A DNA stretch of 64,000 nt from contig NZ_CP019420.1 in NCBI RefSeq assembly GCF_001984215.1, forward strand, positions 3,844,001-3,908,000, given 5' to 3'. The notes beneath the pieces were generated by a model, which made no database searches, was not told the origin of the DNA, and saw nothing but the letters and a program-made list of their open reading frames with translations. The DNA comes from Mycobacterium sp. MS1601 (GTDB lineage Bacteria; Actinomycetota; Actinomycetes; Mycobacteriales; Mycobacteriaceae). Below are positions 53,571-62,918 of the stretch, in pieces (within the stretch, counting starts at the first letter, position 1; every line of letters starts with the position of its first letter). The position numbers were made by a program, and so were the translations under genes.

Positions 53571-55379
53571 TCACGACAGGTGGTGCACCTCCTGCAGCCC
53601 GTACACCGGCGTCGGGATGCCCTCATAGCGGGCCTTGAGCTGCAGTGCCAGATACAGCGAGTAGTGCCGGGATTGGTGCAGGTTGCCGCCGTGGAACCAC
53701 AGGTTCTCCTGCTGAGTGGGTTTCCACATGTTGCGCTGCTCGCCCTCCCACGGTCCGGGATCCTTGGTGGTGCCGCTGCCCAGGCCCCAGACCTTGCCCA
53801 CCTTGTCGGCAACGTCCTGGCCTATCAGGTCGGCGGCCCAGCCGTTCATCGAGCCGTAGCCCGTCGCGTACACCACCACATCCGCGGGCAGAACCGTCCC
53901 GTCGGCGAGCACCACCGAATCCTCGGTGAGACGATCAACCTGCCCGTGCGCCAGCTTGATGGTGCCGTCGGCCACCAGATCGCAAGCGCCGACGTCGATG
54001 TAGTAGCCCGAGCCGCGACGCAGATATTTCATGAACAGACCGGAACCGTCGTCGCCCCAGTCCAATTCGAAACCGGCCGCGGTCAGACGGTCGTAGAAGT
54101 CCTTGTCGCGTTCGCGGATCTTGTCATACAGCGGGATCTGGAACTCGTGCATGATCCGGTAGGGCAGCGACGCGAACGTCAGGTCCGCTTTCTCCGTGGT
54201 CATACCGGCGGCCAGTGCCCGCTCGGAGTACAGGTCCCCGAGGCCGATGTCCATCAGCGAGTCCGAGCGCACGATGTGCGTCGAGCTGCGCTGCACCATC
54301 GTGGTGTCGACACCGTTCTCCACCAACGCTTTACAGATGTCGTGAGCGGAGTTGTTGGATCCGATCACCACCACCTTCTTGCCGACATAACGGTCCGGTC
54401 CGGGGTGCGCCGACGAATGGTGTTGCTCACCAGCGAACACGTCCTGACCGGCCAACGTCGGGATGGACGGCTTGCCTGACATCCCGGTGGCCAGGACCAG
54501 GTGGGTGGGGTTCAGGGTCAACTTCTCACCGTCGCGGTCCACCTCGACGGTCCAACGTCCGCCGTCGTACCGGGCCGAGGTGCACGACGTCTTCGACCAG
54601 TACGGCACCTCCATGACGCGGGTGTAGAACTCCAGCCAGTCGCCGATCTTGTCCTTCGGTGCGAACACCGGCCAGTTCTGCGGGAACGGCAGATAGGGCA
54701 GGTGGTCGTACCAGACCGGGTCGTGCAGGCACAGCGATTTGTACCGCTTGCGCCACTGATCACCGGGCCGGTCATGCTTGTCGACCACCAGGGCGGGCAC
54801 TCCGAGCTGACGCAGCCGGGCGCCGAGTGCGATACCGCCCTGCCCGCCGCCCACCACCAGGATGTAGGGCTGCTTGCTACGCCCCAGCGACGCATCCTCG
54901 GCGGCCTTCTTCTCCGCCCAGGAGCGTGGATCGGGATCACTGCCGTGCACGGCGCCCATCACCCGCGACGGACCCTTGCGCTCCTCGTGGCCCTTGAGCT
55001 CCTGCAGTGCGGTCAGGAAAGTCCAGGCCTGATCACCCTTGAGGCGCAGGTGGCCGATGCCACGGCCGGCACCGGTCTCGAATTCGATGAAAGCCGAGGT
55101 CACACCATCGGCCTCGGTCGGCGTCTCGCGGGTGCGAAAGTGCGAGGGATCAGTGCCGGCCAGCCGTTCGGTCAGCATGTCGGCAACACCGTCACGGCCC
55201 TCGACGGTCTTGATGTTCCAGGTGAAGGACACCAGGTCACGCCAGTAGCTGTCAGTGGCGAACATGCTCGCGGCCCGTTCCACGTCACGGACGGCGAGTG
55301 CGGTCTCGAAATCGGCGAGCCAAGCGTCAACCCGCTGCTGCGGGCTCACATCAACAGAAGGTTCAAGAGTGGAAGTCAT
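53571..55379 (-). CDS. NTF2-like domain fused to flavin monooxygenase (FMO)
   Basis: A 602-residue flavoprotein. Residues 1-140 are an NTF2/SnoaL-like domain (VDAWLADFETALAVRDVERAAS, YWRDLVSFTWNIKTVEGRDGV). The rest is a FAD/NAD(P) monooxygenase: ILVVGGGQGGIALGARLRQLG, HDRPGDQWRKRYKSLCLHDP, VVVIGSNNSAHDICKAL, and VVYATGYGSMNGW. Probably oxygenates a small ketone or heteroatom compound. Reads divergently from the butanediol dehydrogenase gene across a dyad-rich gap of 121 bases. Confidence 0.88.
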   Translation of the reverse strand: MTSTLEPSVDVSPQQRVDAWLADFETALAVRDVERAASMFATDSYWRDLVSFTWNIKTVEGRDGVADMLTERLAGTDPSHFRTRETPTEADGVTSAFIEFETGAGRGIGHLRLKGDQAWTFLTALQELKGHEERKGPSRVMGAVHGSDPDPRSWAEKKAAEDASLGRSKQPYILVVGGGQGGIALGARLRQLGVPALVVDKHDRPGDQWRKRYKSLCLHDPVWYDHLPYLPFPQNWPVFAPKDKIGDWLEFYTRVMEVPYWSKTSCTSARYDGGRWTVEVDRDGEKLTLNPTHLVLATGMSGKPSIPTLAGQDVFAGEQHHSSAHPGPDRYVGKKVVVIGSNNSAHDICKALVENGVDTTMVQRSSTHIVRSDSLMDIGLGDLYSERALAAGMTTEKADLTFASLPYRIMHEFQIPLYDKIRERDKDFYDRLTAAGFELDWGDDGSGLFMKYLRRGSGYYIDVGACDLVADGTIKLAHGQVDRLTEDSVVLADGTVLPADVVVYATGYGSMNGWAADLIGQDVADKVGKVWGLGSGTTKDPGPWEGEQRNMWKPTQQENLWFHGGNLHQSRHYSLYLALQLKARYEGIPTPVYGLQEVHHLS

Positions 55380-55415
55380 GTGATCCAGGGCACACGTCGC
55401 GGGTGGATGCTCACA

Positions 55416-55464
55416 AGAGTTGCGCTACGTTGCACCGCGGGCCCGCGCAACCCTGTGCAACTCT
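55416..55464. promoter_or_regulatory. Nested dyad operator between FMO and butanediol dehydrogenase genes
   Basis: AGAGTTGC at 55416-55423 mirrors GCAACTCT at 55457-55464, and inside it GTTGC (55429-55433) mirrors GCAAC (55447-55451), all around one centre near 55440, where CGGGCCCG is itself palindromic. Four TTGC half-sites in register suggest a regulator that binds as two dimers. The GAF regulator at 57383 is the likely binder. Confidence 0.6.
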
Positions 55465-55500
55465 TTCGCGCTGTGTCTGCGGTCACATAGACATGGCCGC

Positions 55501-56553
55501 ATGAGAGCAGCTGTGTACTACGGTCCGAACAAAGTCGAGGTCGCCGACGTTCGGGAGCCCAGCCCCTCGCCCGGCACCGTCAAGCTCAAAGTCGGCTTCA
55601 ACGGCATCTGCGGTACCGACCTGCACGAGTACTACGCCGGCCCCATCTTCGTGCCCACCTCGCCGCACCCCCTCACCCACCAGCAACTGCCCTTGACCCT
55701 GGGGCACGAGTTCTCCGGCGTCATCACCGACATCGGCGACGGTGTCACCGGTTGGTCGGAAGGCGACCGGGTGGCGGTCGAGCCGCTGTACACCTGCCAC
55801 CAGTGCGCCGCCTGCGGCCAGGGCAACTACAACATCTGTGCGCAGATCGGTTTCCACGGATTGATGTCCGACGGCGGCATGGCCGAATACTCGGTCGTTC
55901 CGGTCCACATGCTGCACCGGCTGCCCGACACCGTGTCCCTCGAGTTGGGCGCGCTCGTCGAGCCGATGTCGGTGGCATACCACGCCGCCACCCTCGGTGA
56001 GGTGCAGCCTGGTGACACGGCCATGGTGTTCGGGGCCGGACCCATCGGAATCGGTCTGTGGTTCGCCCTGCGCGGCAAGGGAATCGAGGATGTGCTGGTT
56101 GTCGAACCCGCTGCCACCCGCCGCGCGGCGATCGAGAAGCTCGGTGCGCGGACACTCGATCCCACCCAGGTCGACGTACCGGAGTTCATCGCCGACCACA
56201 CGGCCGGACGCTTGGCCGACGCGGTGTTCGACGCGGCTGGTGTGCAGCCGGCCGTGGAGACCGCACTGGCCTGTGTCGGTGCCAGAAAGCCGATGGTCAG
56301 CGTAGCGATCTACGAAAAGCCGCTGAACACACCGCTTCTCAAGCTCGTCATGAACGAGTCCCGGATCCAGGGTTCGCTGTGTTACACCGGCGCCGACTTC
56401 GAAGCGGTGATCGCATTGATGGCCCAAGGCGCCTATGACACCACCGGCTGGGTCACCCCGATCGCCCTGGACGACGTGATCGACGAGGGCTTCGAAGCAT
56501 TGCACGCCGGAACCAAGATGAAAGTTCTCGTCGACCCGAACGGAGCATCATGA
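55501..56553 (+). CDS. Zinc-dependent 2,3-butanediol dehydrogenase
   Basis: A 350-residue medium-chain dehydrogenase. Catalytic zinc: GICGTDLHEYYAGP and GHEFSGVI; structural zinc Cys in YTCHQCAACGQGNYNIC; substrate Glu in LVEPMSVAYHA; NAD motif VFGAGPIGIGLWFAL. The sequence matches (R,R)-butanediol/acetoin dehydrogenases. ATG 55501 is chosen as the family start MRAAVYYGP. Overlaps the acetoin reductase gene by four bases. Confidence 0.9.
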   Translation: MRAAVYYGPNKVEVADVREPSPSPGTVKLKVGFNGICGTDLHEYYAGPIFVPTSPHPLTHQQLPLTLGHEFSGVITDIGDGVTGWSEGDRVAVEPLYTCHQCAACGQGNYNICAQIGFHGLMSDGGMAEYSVVPVHMLHRLPDTVSLELGALVEPMSVAYHAATLGEVQPGDTAMVFGAGPIGIGLWFALRGKGIEDVLVVEPAATRRAAIEKLGARTLDPTQVDVPEFIADHTAGRLADAVFDAAGVQPAVETALACVGARKPMVSVAIYEKPLNTPLLKLVMNESRIQGSLCYTGADFEAVIALMAQGAYDTTGWVTPIALDDVIDEGFEALHAGTKMKVLVDPNGAS

Positions 56554-57329
56554 CCCTGCAAGGAAAAGTAGCCCTGGTCACCGGCGGCGGCCGGGGGATC
56601 GGCCGCGGTATCGCCCTGCGACTGGCCCGCGACGGCGCCGATATCGCTGTGGTGGACGTACATCCGGACGGAATCAACGCCGTTGCCGAAGAGATCGCCG
56701 AGATCGGGCAGAAGTCCACCGCCTTCGTCGCCGACGTCAGTGACCGCGAGCAGGTGTTCGCCGCGGTCGATCACGCCGCGCAGGCACTCGGCGGGTTCGA
56801 CATCATGGTCAACAACGCCGGCGTGGCGCTTGTCGGCCCCATCGCCGATGTCACACCACAAGAGCTGCAACGGATCTGGTCCATCAACGTCGACGGTGTG
56901 CTGTGGGGCATCCAGGCCGCCAGCGCCATGTTCAAGAAGAACGGCACCGCGGGCAAGATCATCAATGCCTCGTCCATCGCAGGCCATGACGGCTTCGCGA
57001 TGCTCGGTGTCTACAGTGCCACCAAGTTCGCTGTCCGCGCCCTCACCCAGGCCGCCGCCAAGGAGTACGCCGCGGACGGCATCACGGTCAACGCCTACTG
57101 CCCCGGGGTGGTGGGAACCGACATGTGGGTGGAGATCGACCAACGATTCGCCGAACTCACCGGGGCCGCGGTCGGGGAGACCTACGACAAGTTCGTGGGC
57201 GGGATCGCATTGGGCCGCGCGGAGACCCCGGACGACGTGGCCGGCTTCGTCTCATACCTCGCCGGCCCCGATGCCGACTACATGACGGGGCAGTCCGGCC
57301 TGATCGACGGTGGGCTGGTCTACCGGTGA
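56550..57329 (+). CDS. Acetoin/diacetyl reductase (SDR)
   Basis: A 259-residue SDR. LVTGGGRGIGRGIALRLARDG, Asp after strand 2 (AVVDVHPDG), NNAGVALVGPI, INASSIAGHDGF, YSATKFAVRALTQAAAKE, and YCPGVVGTDMW, the last being typical of BudC/acetoin reductases. NAD(H)-dependent. With the zinc dehydrogenase it would interconvert diacetyl, acetoin and butanediol. ATGA overlap with the gene before. Confidence 0.9.
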   Translation: MTLQGKVALVTGGGRGIGRGIALRLARDGADIAVVDVHPDGINAVAEEIAEIGQKSTAFVADVSDREQVFAAVDHAAQALGGFDIMVNNAGVALVGPIADVTPQELQRIWSINVDGVLWGIQAASAMFKKNGTAGKIINASSIAGHDGFAMLGVYSATKFAVRALTQAAAKEYAADGITVNAYCPGVVGTDMWVEIDQRFAELTGAAVGETYDKFVGGIALGRAETPDDVAGFVSYLAGPDADYMTGQSGLIDGGLVYR

Positions 57330-57382
57330 TGCTGACCTGCGGCGCTGGCGCTTCAATGTGACCGGTAGCACAATCATGGGCG

Positions 57383-58651
57383 ATGCACGTGCCTGAACCC
57401 GCCGTCGCGGTCGGCGAAGATCCGCGCAGTTACGCGCGCCTGATGTCGGCCGTCTACGACGCCACCATGGCGGGCGCGCGGGCCCCGGCCCGTCCGCGCT
57501 CGGTCATCGGCGACTCCTGGCAGCGGATGAAAGCCAAGGGCATCAACCCCGACAGGCACACCCCGCCGGTGGTCGAGGCCGGCTCGGTGGATGTGTTGCG
57601 ACGCGAGTCCGGACTGATGGCGGTGCTCGACGAAGTATCACGCGGTCTGGAATCGCTGGTTGCCGACGGGGACAACATCCTGGTTGTGGCGGATGCGCAG
57701 GGCCGGGTGCTGTGGCGGTCGGGCTCGCCGCAGGTGCTGTCCAACGCCGACAGGTTGGGCTTCGTCGAGGGTGCGAACTGGGGCGAGTCGGCGGTGGGAA
57801 CCAACGCCATCGGAACCGCCCTCGCGTCGCACCGGGCTGTCCAGGTGTTCTGTGCCGAGCACTACCTGCGCAGCCACCATCCCTGGACCTGCGCCGGAGC
57901 CCCGATCCGCGACCCGCGCACCGGGCAGGTGCTGGGCGTTGTCGACGTCTCCGGTCCGGCTGCCACCGTGCATCCCACCACCGTCGCCCTGGTCGACGTT
58001 GTGGCCCGGCTGGCCGAGTCACATCTTCGTGAGCAACATGACCGCACCCTCAACCGGCTTCGTACCGTCGCTGCCCCGATCCTGGCCCGTATCGCGGCGC
58101 CGGCGTTGGCCGTTGATACCGAAGGCTGGGTCGCGGCCGTCGATTCGCTGCCCCTGCACAACCGCATCCTGCTGCCGGAGGAGCTGGCACCCGGCCGGGC
58201 ATGGGTGCCGCCGCTGGGCATGTGTGACATCGAGTTGCTGCCGGGTGGGTGGCTGGTTCGGGTGACCAGTGGTGAAGAAGCCGGGGTGTCCGATCTGCGA
58301 GTGACGCTGGATCTGACGGGCACACCGGTGCTGGAGATGGTGGGGCAGTTCGGCAGCTGGCGCCACGACATCTCGCTGCGGCACGCCGAGATCCTGCTGA
58401 TCCTGGCACGCCATCCCGACGGCCGGACCGCACCCGAGTTGGCTGCCGACCTCTACGGCGATCCCACCAGGGTGGTGACGGTGCGCGCCGAGATGTCGCG
58501 GCTGCGAAAACAGTTCACCGGCATCGTGTCTGGGCGACCGTACCGGTTCGCCGACGGCGCCACCGTCGTGGTCCGCTATCCCGACGATCTGGCCGATCTG
58601 CTGGCGCCGTCGACAGCACCGGCGGTGCGTGACGCCCGCGTTGTACCTTGA
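57383..58651 (+). CDS. AcoR-like GAF regulator lacking the sigma-54 AAA+ domain
   Basis: A 422-residue regulator. The N-terminus has RSVIGDSWQRMKAKGINPDRH and a GAF domain with FVEGANWGESAVGTNAIGTALA and CAGAPIRDPRTGQVLGVVDVSG, as in AcoR acetoin activators. No AAA+ ATPase follows; instead a C-terminal winged helix (LRHAEILLILARHPDGRTAPELAADLYGD and VRAEMSRLRKQF) is expected to bind DNA. Mycobacteria lack sigma-54, which explains the altered output. It probably senses acetoin and controls the two dehydrogenase genes just upstream. Confidence 0.85.
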   Translation: MHVPEPAVAVGEDPRSYARLMSAVYDATMAGARAPARPRSVIGDSWQRMKAKGINPDRHTPPVVEAGSVDVLRRESGLMAVLDEVSRGLESLVADGDNILVVADAQGRVLWRSGSPQVLSNADRLGFVEGANWGESAVGTNAIGTALASHRAVQVFCAEHYLRSHHPWTCAGAPIRDPRTGQVLGVVDVSGPAATVHPTTVALVDVVARLAESHLREQHDRTLNRLRTVAAPILARIAAPALAVDTEGWVAAVDSLPLHNRILLPEELAPGRAWVPPLGMCDIELLPGGWLVRVTSGEEAGVSDLRVTLDLTGTPVLEMVGQFGSWRHDISLRHAEILLILARHPDGRTAPELAADLYGDPTRVVTVRAEMSRLRKQFTGIVSGRPYRFADGATVVVRYPDDLADLLAPSTAPAVRDARVVP

Positions 58652-58654
58652 GGC

Positions 58655-59722
58655 GTGGCCGACGAACGCGAAGAGCTGATCGACTGGCTGCTGGACCGCG
58701 GCATCACCGCCGAACAGATCCGTAACTCCTTTTCACCCATGCTGTTGGCGCCGCGCCGCGTCATCGGTGACGACGGCACCTACGTCTCGACCCGGCAGGT
58801 CAGCCACGACACCGGAATGGACGTCGAACTGGTGCAGCGTGTGCTGCGGGCGGCGGGGCTGCCGCGGGTGGACAACGTCGATGCCAAGGTGTTCCTGAAA
58901 GCCGACGCCAATATCGCCGCAGTGCTGCAGAAGTGCGTCGAACTCGGGATCGACCCGGAGAACCTGGTGCAGGTGTCCCGCACCCTGGCTGACGGGCTGG
59001 CCACCGCCGCCGAGGTCATGCGGTTCACCGGACTGGCGACGGTGCTGCAACCCGGCGCCACCGAACTGCAGATCGCGCAACGGCTCGAGGACCTCGTGGT
59101 CCAGGTCGAGCCGCTGCTCGGGGAACTGGTGTGGGAGATGCTGCTGTTGCAACTGCGGCACTCGATGGAGACCGAAGCCGTCAGCGCCAGCGAACGTGCG
59201 GCCGGCGCACCGCTTCCCGGCGCGCGTGAGATCGCGGTTGCCTTCGCCGATCTCGTCGGATTCACCCGTCTGGGCGAGGCCGTCGAACCCGAGCAGCTGG
59301 AGCGGCTGGCCAACCACCTGGCCGATATGGCGCGCGAGGTCGCCGTGCCCCCGGTGCGGCTGGTGAAGACCATCGGCGACGCGGTGATGCTGGTCTGCCC
59401 CGACCCGGCGTTACTGCTGGACGCGATGCTTCAGCTCTGCGGTGCGGCGCAGGCGGACAACAACTTCCCTCGGCTGCGGGTCGGTCTGGCCTTCGGCGAG
59501 GCCGTCAGCCGTGCCGGCGACTGGTTCGGCGCACCGGTGAACCTGGCCAGCCGAGTCACCGGCGCTGCCCGACCCGGAGCGGTACTTGTGGCCGAGGCGG
59601 CCCGCGACGCGATCGGCGATGCCGGCGGCTACCAGTGGTCGTTCGCCGGAGCCAAGAAGCTCAAAGGTGTCAAGGGTGAAGTCAAACTGTTCCGGGCCCG
59701 CCGCTGCGACGACATCGCGTAG
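58655..59722 (+). CDS. Class III adenylyl cyclase with N-terminal regulatory domain (Rv1264-like)
   Basis: A 355-residue cytosolic cyclase. The helical N-terminal part ([41 protein letters not shown]) is the autoinhibitory region that makes Rv1264 pH-sensitive. The catalytic domain has metal Asp in [14 protein letters not shown] and TIGDAVMLV, and the transition-state Asn/Arg in [19 protein letters not shown] 58655 follows the regulator stop by three bases. Product is cAMP. Matches Rv1264 in place and architecture. Confidence 0.92.
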   Translation: MADEREELIDWLLDRGITAEQIRNSFSPMLLAPRRVIGDDGTYVSTRQVSHDTGMDVELVQRVLRAAGLPRVDNVDAKVFLKADANIAAVLQKCVELGIDPENLVQVSRTLADGLATAAEVMRFTGLATVLQPGATELQIAQRLEDLVVQVEPLLGELVWEMLLLQLRHSMETEAVSASERAAGAPLPGAREIAVAFADLVGFTRLGEAVEPEQLERLANHLADMAREVAVPPVRLVKTIGDAVMLVCPDPALLLDAMLQLCGAAQADNNFPRLRVGLAFGEAVSRAGDWFGAPVNLASRVTGAARPGAVLVAEAARDAIGDAGGYQWSFAGAKKLKGVKGEVKLFRARRCDDIA

Positions 59723-59754
59723 CGGGCCAGAGATTCTGACTGAAGAGACACACG

Positions 59755-60546
59755 ATGGCGATTGATCGGTCACGGTCGGTGGGTGAGGTGGCCAAGCTGG
59801 TTGGCACGTCACCGAGCCGGATCCGGATGTGGGAGAACGAGGGGTTGCTCAGCGTTCGCCGCACCGCCTCTGGCCATCGGGTTTACTCTGCTGCCGATGT
59901 CGAGCGGTTGCGGGAGCTCAAGCGCCTCGTCGACGAAGAGGGCTGGTCGGCGGCCGCCATCCGGGCCAACCTCAACGCGCATTTTCCCGATCACGTCTCA
60001 CCCGCGAACGCCATCGGCCAGCGGATTCGGCAGCTGCGCAGCGGAATGGGTTGGTCGCTGCGGGAACTGGCCGAGAAGTCGGGGGTCGCAGCGTCCACGG
60101 TCAGCAGTCTGGAGCGTGGTCAGTCGATGCCATCGGTGGGGTCTTTGCACAAGCTCGGCCGCGCGTTCGGGATGACACTGGGCAACTTGCTCGAGGTCGA
60201 CGATCCGGACAGGTCGCCGGTGGTCCGCAGACACGAACGTGTGTTGCTGCCCATGCGGACGCCCGGGTTGGCATGGGAGAAGCTGTACACCGGCGAGTCC
60301 ACCCTGGAGTCCCTGATGGTGACGGTTCAGCCGGGCGCCGGCACCGAAGGCGGTTTGCAGCACTTCGGTGAAGAGTTTCTCTATGTCATCAAGGGCTCGA
60401 TCGAGTTGGTTCTGGATGGCCATCAACGCTTCGAACTCCACGCTGGTGACTCCATGACGTTCGACAGCATGCGGGAGCACTCGTACACCAATCACGGGGT
60501 CACGGTGGCACAGATCGTGTGGGTCAACACTCCGCCCACCTTGTAA
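59755..60546 (+). CDS. MerR-XRE-cupin triple-domain regulator
   Basis: A 263-residue protein with two different DNA-binding modules. Residues 8-75: MerR-type SVGEVAKLVGTSPSRIRMWENEG and TASGHRVYSAADVERLREL. Residues 85-145: XRE-type IGQRIRQLRSGMGWSLRELAEKSGVAASTVSSLERGQSMPS. Residues 180-260: cupin with GGLQHFGEEFLYVIKGSIEL and GDSMTFDSMREHSY. It probably senses a small ligand through the cupin and controls the permease operon downstream. Confidence 0.88.
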   Translation: MAIDRSRSVGEVAKLVGTSPSRIRMWENEGLLSVRRTASGHRVYSAADVERLRELKRLVDEEGWSAAAIRANLNAHFPDHVSPANAIGQRIRQLRSGMGWSLRELAEKSGVAASTVSSLERGQSMPSVGSLHKLGRAFGMTLGNLLEVDDPDRSPVVRRHERVLLPMRTPGLAWEKLYTGESTLESLMVTVQPGAGTEGGLQHFGEEFLYVIKGSIELVLDGHQRFELHAGDSMTFDSMREHSYTNHGVTVAQIVWVNTPPTL

Positions 60547-60972
60547 CTCATTCGACGTAACGGGCTCGCGGTCAAGGACCGCGCTCTGATTCCGGCAGCC
60601 GGTGGTCGCCGCATTTTTGCTGGTCAAGAGCCGAAGCGGAGCCGCGCGGATAAAACGGTGATGTAACTCTCGGTTACTTTTACATTACCGGACTTACACG
60701 AGCGCCTTAGAGGCTTTACCGATTCGCCGCACAAAAAATAGTGTGGCCGCACAAGCAACGACGACCTCACGACTGACCGATCTCCGGCGGCGCCCCTGAG
60801 GAAGACGCTCACAAGGCTCCTCAGGAAGCAACGTGTATTTCCTTGGTGCACAAGGCGTTCGGCGGAAATCTGAACCGGTGCGCAGCCCGTGGCTCACGGG
60901 CGCGCCAATGGCTGCGCCGATGGTTTGCCTTCAACAATCCGACTCCGATCCGCAAAGGACACAACCCGACCT
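60547..60972. other. Intergenic region upstream of the NCS1 permease
   Basis: No gene seen in 426 bases; short frames have no ribosome site. It is locally A/T-rich (60650-60740) compared with the rest of the window and contains the inverted repeats listed separately, so it should hold the permease promoter and operators. Confidence 0.5.
60658..60689. promoter_or_regulatory. A/T-rich inverted repeat, candidate operator
   Basis: GGTGATGTAA (60658-60667) faces TTACATTACC (60680-60689), 9 of 10 positions pairing, and GTAAC-TCTCG-GTTAC (60663-60677) is nested within it. It lies between the triple-domain regulator and the permease operon. Confidence 0.45.
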
Positions 60973-62409
60973 ATGCAATCGAAAGACCACACTGCTCACG
61001 TCGAGCAGGTCACCATTTCCCCCGTCCCCGAATCGGCCCGGCATGGCCGGGCTCGCGGACTGTTCCCCATCTGGTTCGGAGTCCAGATCATGCCGTTGAC
61101 GCTGGTCACCGGTGTGCTGGGAACCACCGTCTATCAACTCCCACCGGCGTGGGCCATCGTCGCTATCACCGTGGGCAATCTGATCGGTGCCATCTTTGTC
61201 GCCCTGCACTCGGTGCAGGGGCCACGGTTGGGAGTCCCGCAGATGGTGCAGAGTCGTGGCCAGTTCGGCCTTCGTGGATCGCTGTTGGTGCTGGCAGTCG
61301 TGGTTCTCATGTACATCGGGTTCCTGGCGTCGATCCTGATCCTGGCCGCGTCGTCGCTTCAGGTGATATTCCCGGAATTGGATGCCACGGTAGCGCTCAT
61401 CATCAGTGGCGCCGTCACGTTGGTATTGGTCATCTTCGGCTACGAGATGATCCACAAGGTCAACAAGCTGCTGATGCCGCTGTTCGCGCTGGCCGCGGTA
61501 CTGACACTGTTCTACGTCATCACCGGGGAGGGCCCTGGCACCGAAACCGCCGCCGAGTTCAACATGCAGGGCTTCGTTGGAATGCTCTCGATCGCGGCAA
61601 TCTGGCAACTCGCCTATGCCCCTTATGTATCCGACTACTCACGTTATCTACCGGTCCGGGTGTCCTCCTCCGGAACATTCTGGGCGACCTACCTGGGTTC
61701 TGCGGGCGGAGCCATCCCGATGATGGCGATCGGAGCACTGCTGGGCCGTATCTCCGATGGCAGCCTGGTCGGCCTGAACGCGCTGCTGCCGGCCGGCGTC
61801 GGGATTTTCGTGATGGCGATCTTCTTTCTCGGCTCCATCGACGCGTGCACCATCAATCTCTACGGCCCCGCGCTTTGTGTGGCGACCACCATCCAGACTT
61901 TCAAGAACTCCTGGCTGCCGGGGGCCGGCGCCAGGGCGACGATCGCCACCCTGGTCAGCGTCGTCGCGGTGTACATCGCCATGGTGTTCGCGGACAACTT
62001 CCTGGTGGCCTACGGGAACTTCATCCACATCCTGCTCTATTTCCTGATCCCCTGGAGCATCATCAATCTCGTCGACTACTACCTGATCCGCAAGGGTGAG
62101 TACCACGTCGAATCCTTCTTCCTGCCCTCGGGTGGCATCTACGGGCACTACAACATCGCAGCAGTAACCGCCTACGTCATCGGCTTCGTCGTGCAGTTGC
62201 CCTTCATGTCCGGTGAGTGGTTCAACGGATTCGTCACCAATCTCATTGGTGGGATCGACCTTTCCTGGATCGTCGGATCTGTGGTGACCTTCTTCGTCTA
62301 TATCCGACTGGTCCGTCGCCAGCCTCCCCTGCCGGATCCGGCCAGGGCTGCCGAAGAGTCAGCCAGCATTCCGCGGCAGTACCGCGACGTCGCCGAACCT
62401 CGTTCCTGA
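60973..62409 (+). CDS. NCS1-family purine/cytosine-type permease
   Basis: A 478-residue transporter with about twelve spans. The opening FPIWFGVQIMPLTLVTGVLGT is the usual first span of NCS1; QMVQSRGQFGLRGS follows, with AYAPYVSDYSRYLP in the middle, another NCS1 signature. It should import a nitrogen-containing ring compound such as a pyrimidine, purine or hydantoin. ATG 60973 is used, with AAAGGA 14 bases upstream. Followed after 35 bases by the RidA-type gene. Confidence 0.9.
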   Translation: MQSKDHTAHVEQVTISPVPESARHGRARGLFPIWFGVQIMPLTLVTGVLGTTVYQLPPAWAIVAITVGNLIGAIFVALHSVQGPRLGVPQMVQSRGQFGLRGSLLVLAVVVLMYIGFLASILILAASSLQVIFPELDATVALIISGAVTLVLVIFGYEMIHKVNKLLMPLFALAAVLTLFYVITGEGPGTETAAEFNMQGFVGMLSIAAIWQLAYAPYVSDYSRYLPVRVSSSGTFWATYLGSAGGAIPMMAIGALLGRISDGSLVGLNALLPAGVGIFVMAIFFLGSIDACTINLYGPALCVATTIQTFKNSWLPGAGARATIATLVSVVAVYIAMVFADNFLVAYGNFIHILLYFLIPWSIINLVDYYLIRKGEYHVESFFLPSGGIYGHYNIAAVTAYVIGFVVQLPFMSGEWFNGFVTNLIGGIDLSWIVGSVVTFFVYIRLVRRQPPLPDPARAAEESASIPRQYRDVAEPRS

Positions 62410-62444
62410 GCAACTCGAACAACGCAGAACACAAAGGAGATCTG

Positions 62445-62918
62445 ATGATCGAAGCCATTGCGGGACTGGACATCCCCGCCAACGCCACCCGGCAGCGACT
62501 GATGCCGTCGGACACCTGGGACTGGCATATGCCTACGCCGTTCTCCCAGGGCTGGCGCGTCGGCAACGTGGTGTTCGTCGGCGGTCAGTTGTCGGCCGAT
62601 GCTCACGGCAACGTCGTGGGACACGGTGACATCGAGGTGCAGACCCGCAACGTGTTCGAGAACATCACCAAGACCCTGGCCGTGGCAGGCGCGGATTGGA
62701 GCCATGTCGTCAAACTCAACACCTATTACTGCTTCGACGGTGACGGCGATGAGGTCCAACGCAACTGGGCCAAGATGACAGCCGTCCGCATGCAATACCT
62801 ACCCGACCCGGGGCCGTGCGGCACTGCGGTTCGGGTGTCCGGCCTGATGTACGACGGCTTTCTCATTGAAGCCGAAGCAATCGCAGTGATAACCGATGGG
62901 AGCACCACCAATGCCTGA
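62445..62918 (+). CDS. RidA/YjgF-family protein
   Basis: A 157-residue protein of the Rid superfamily: FSQGWRVGNVVFVGGQLSADAHGN, DIEVQTRNVFENITKTLAVAGADWSHVVKLNTYY, and RVSGLMYDGFLIEAEAIAV. The usual RidA Arg of catalytic imine deaminases (R105 type) is near CGTAVRVSGL. It may hydrolyse a reactive enamine/imine or an aminoacrylate made in ring breakdown. AAAGGAG lies six bases before ATG 62445. It overlaps the hydroxylase ATG by eight bases. Confidence 0.88.
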   Translation: MIEAIAGLDIPANATRQRLMPSDTWDWHMPTPFSQGWRVGNVVFVGGQLSADAHGNVVGHGDIEVQTRNVFENITKTLAVAGADWSHVVKLNTYYCFDGDGDEVQRNWAKMTAVRMQYLPDPGPCGTAVRVSGLMYDGFLIEAEAIAVITDGSTTNA

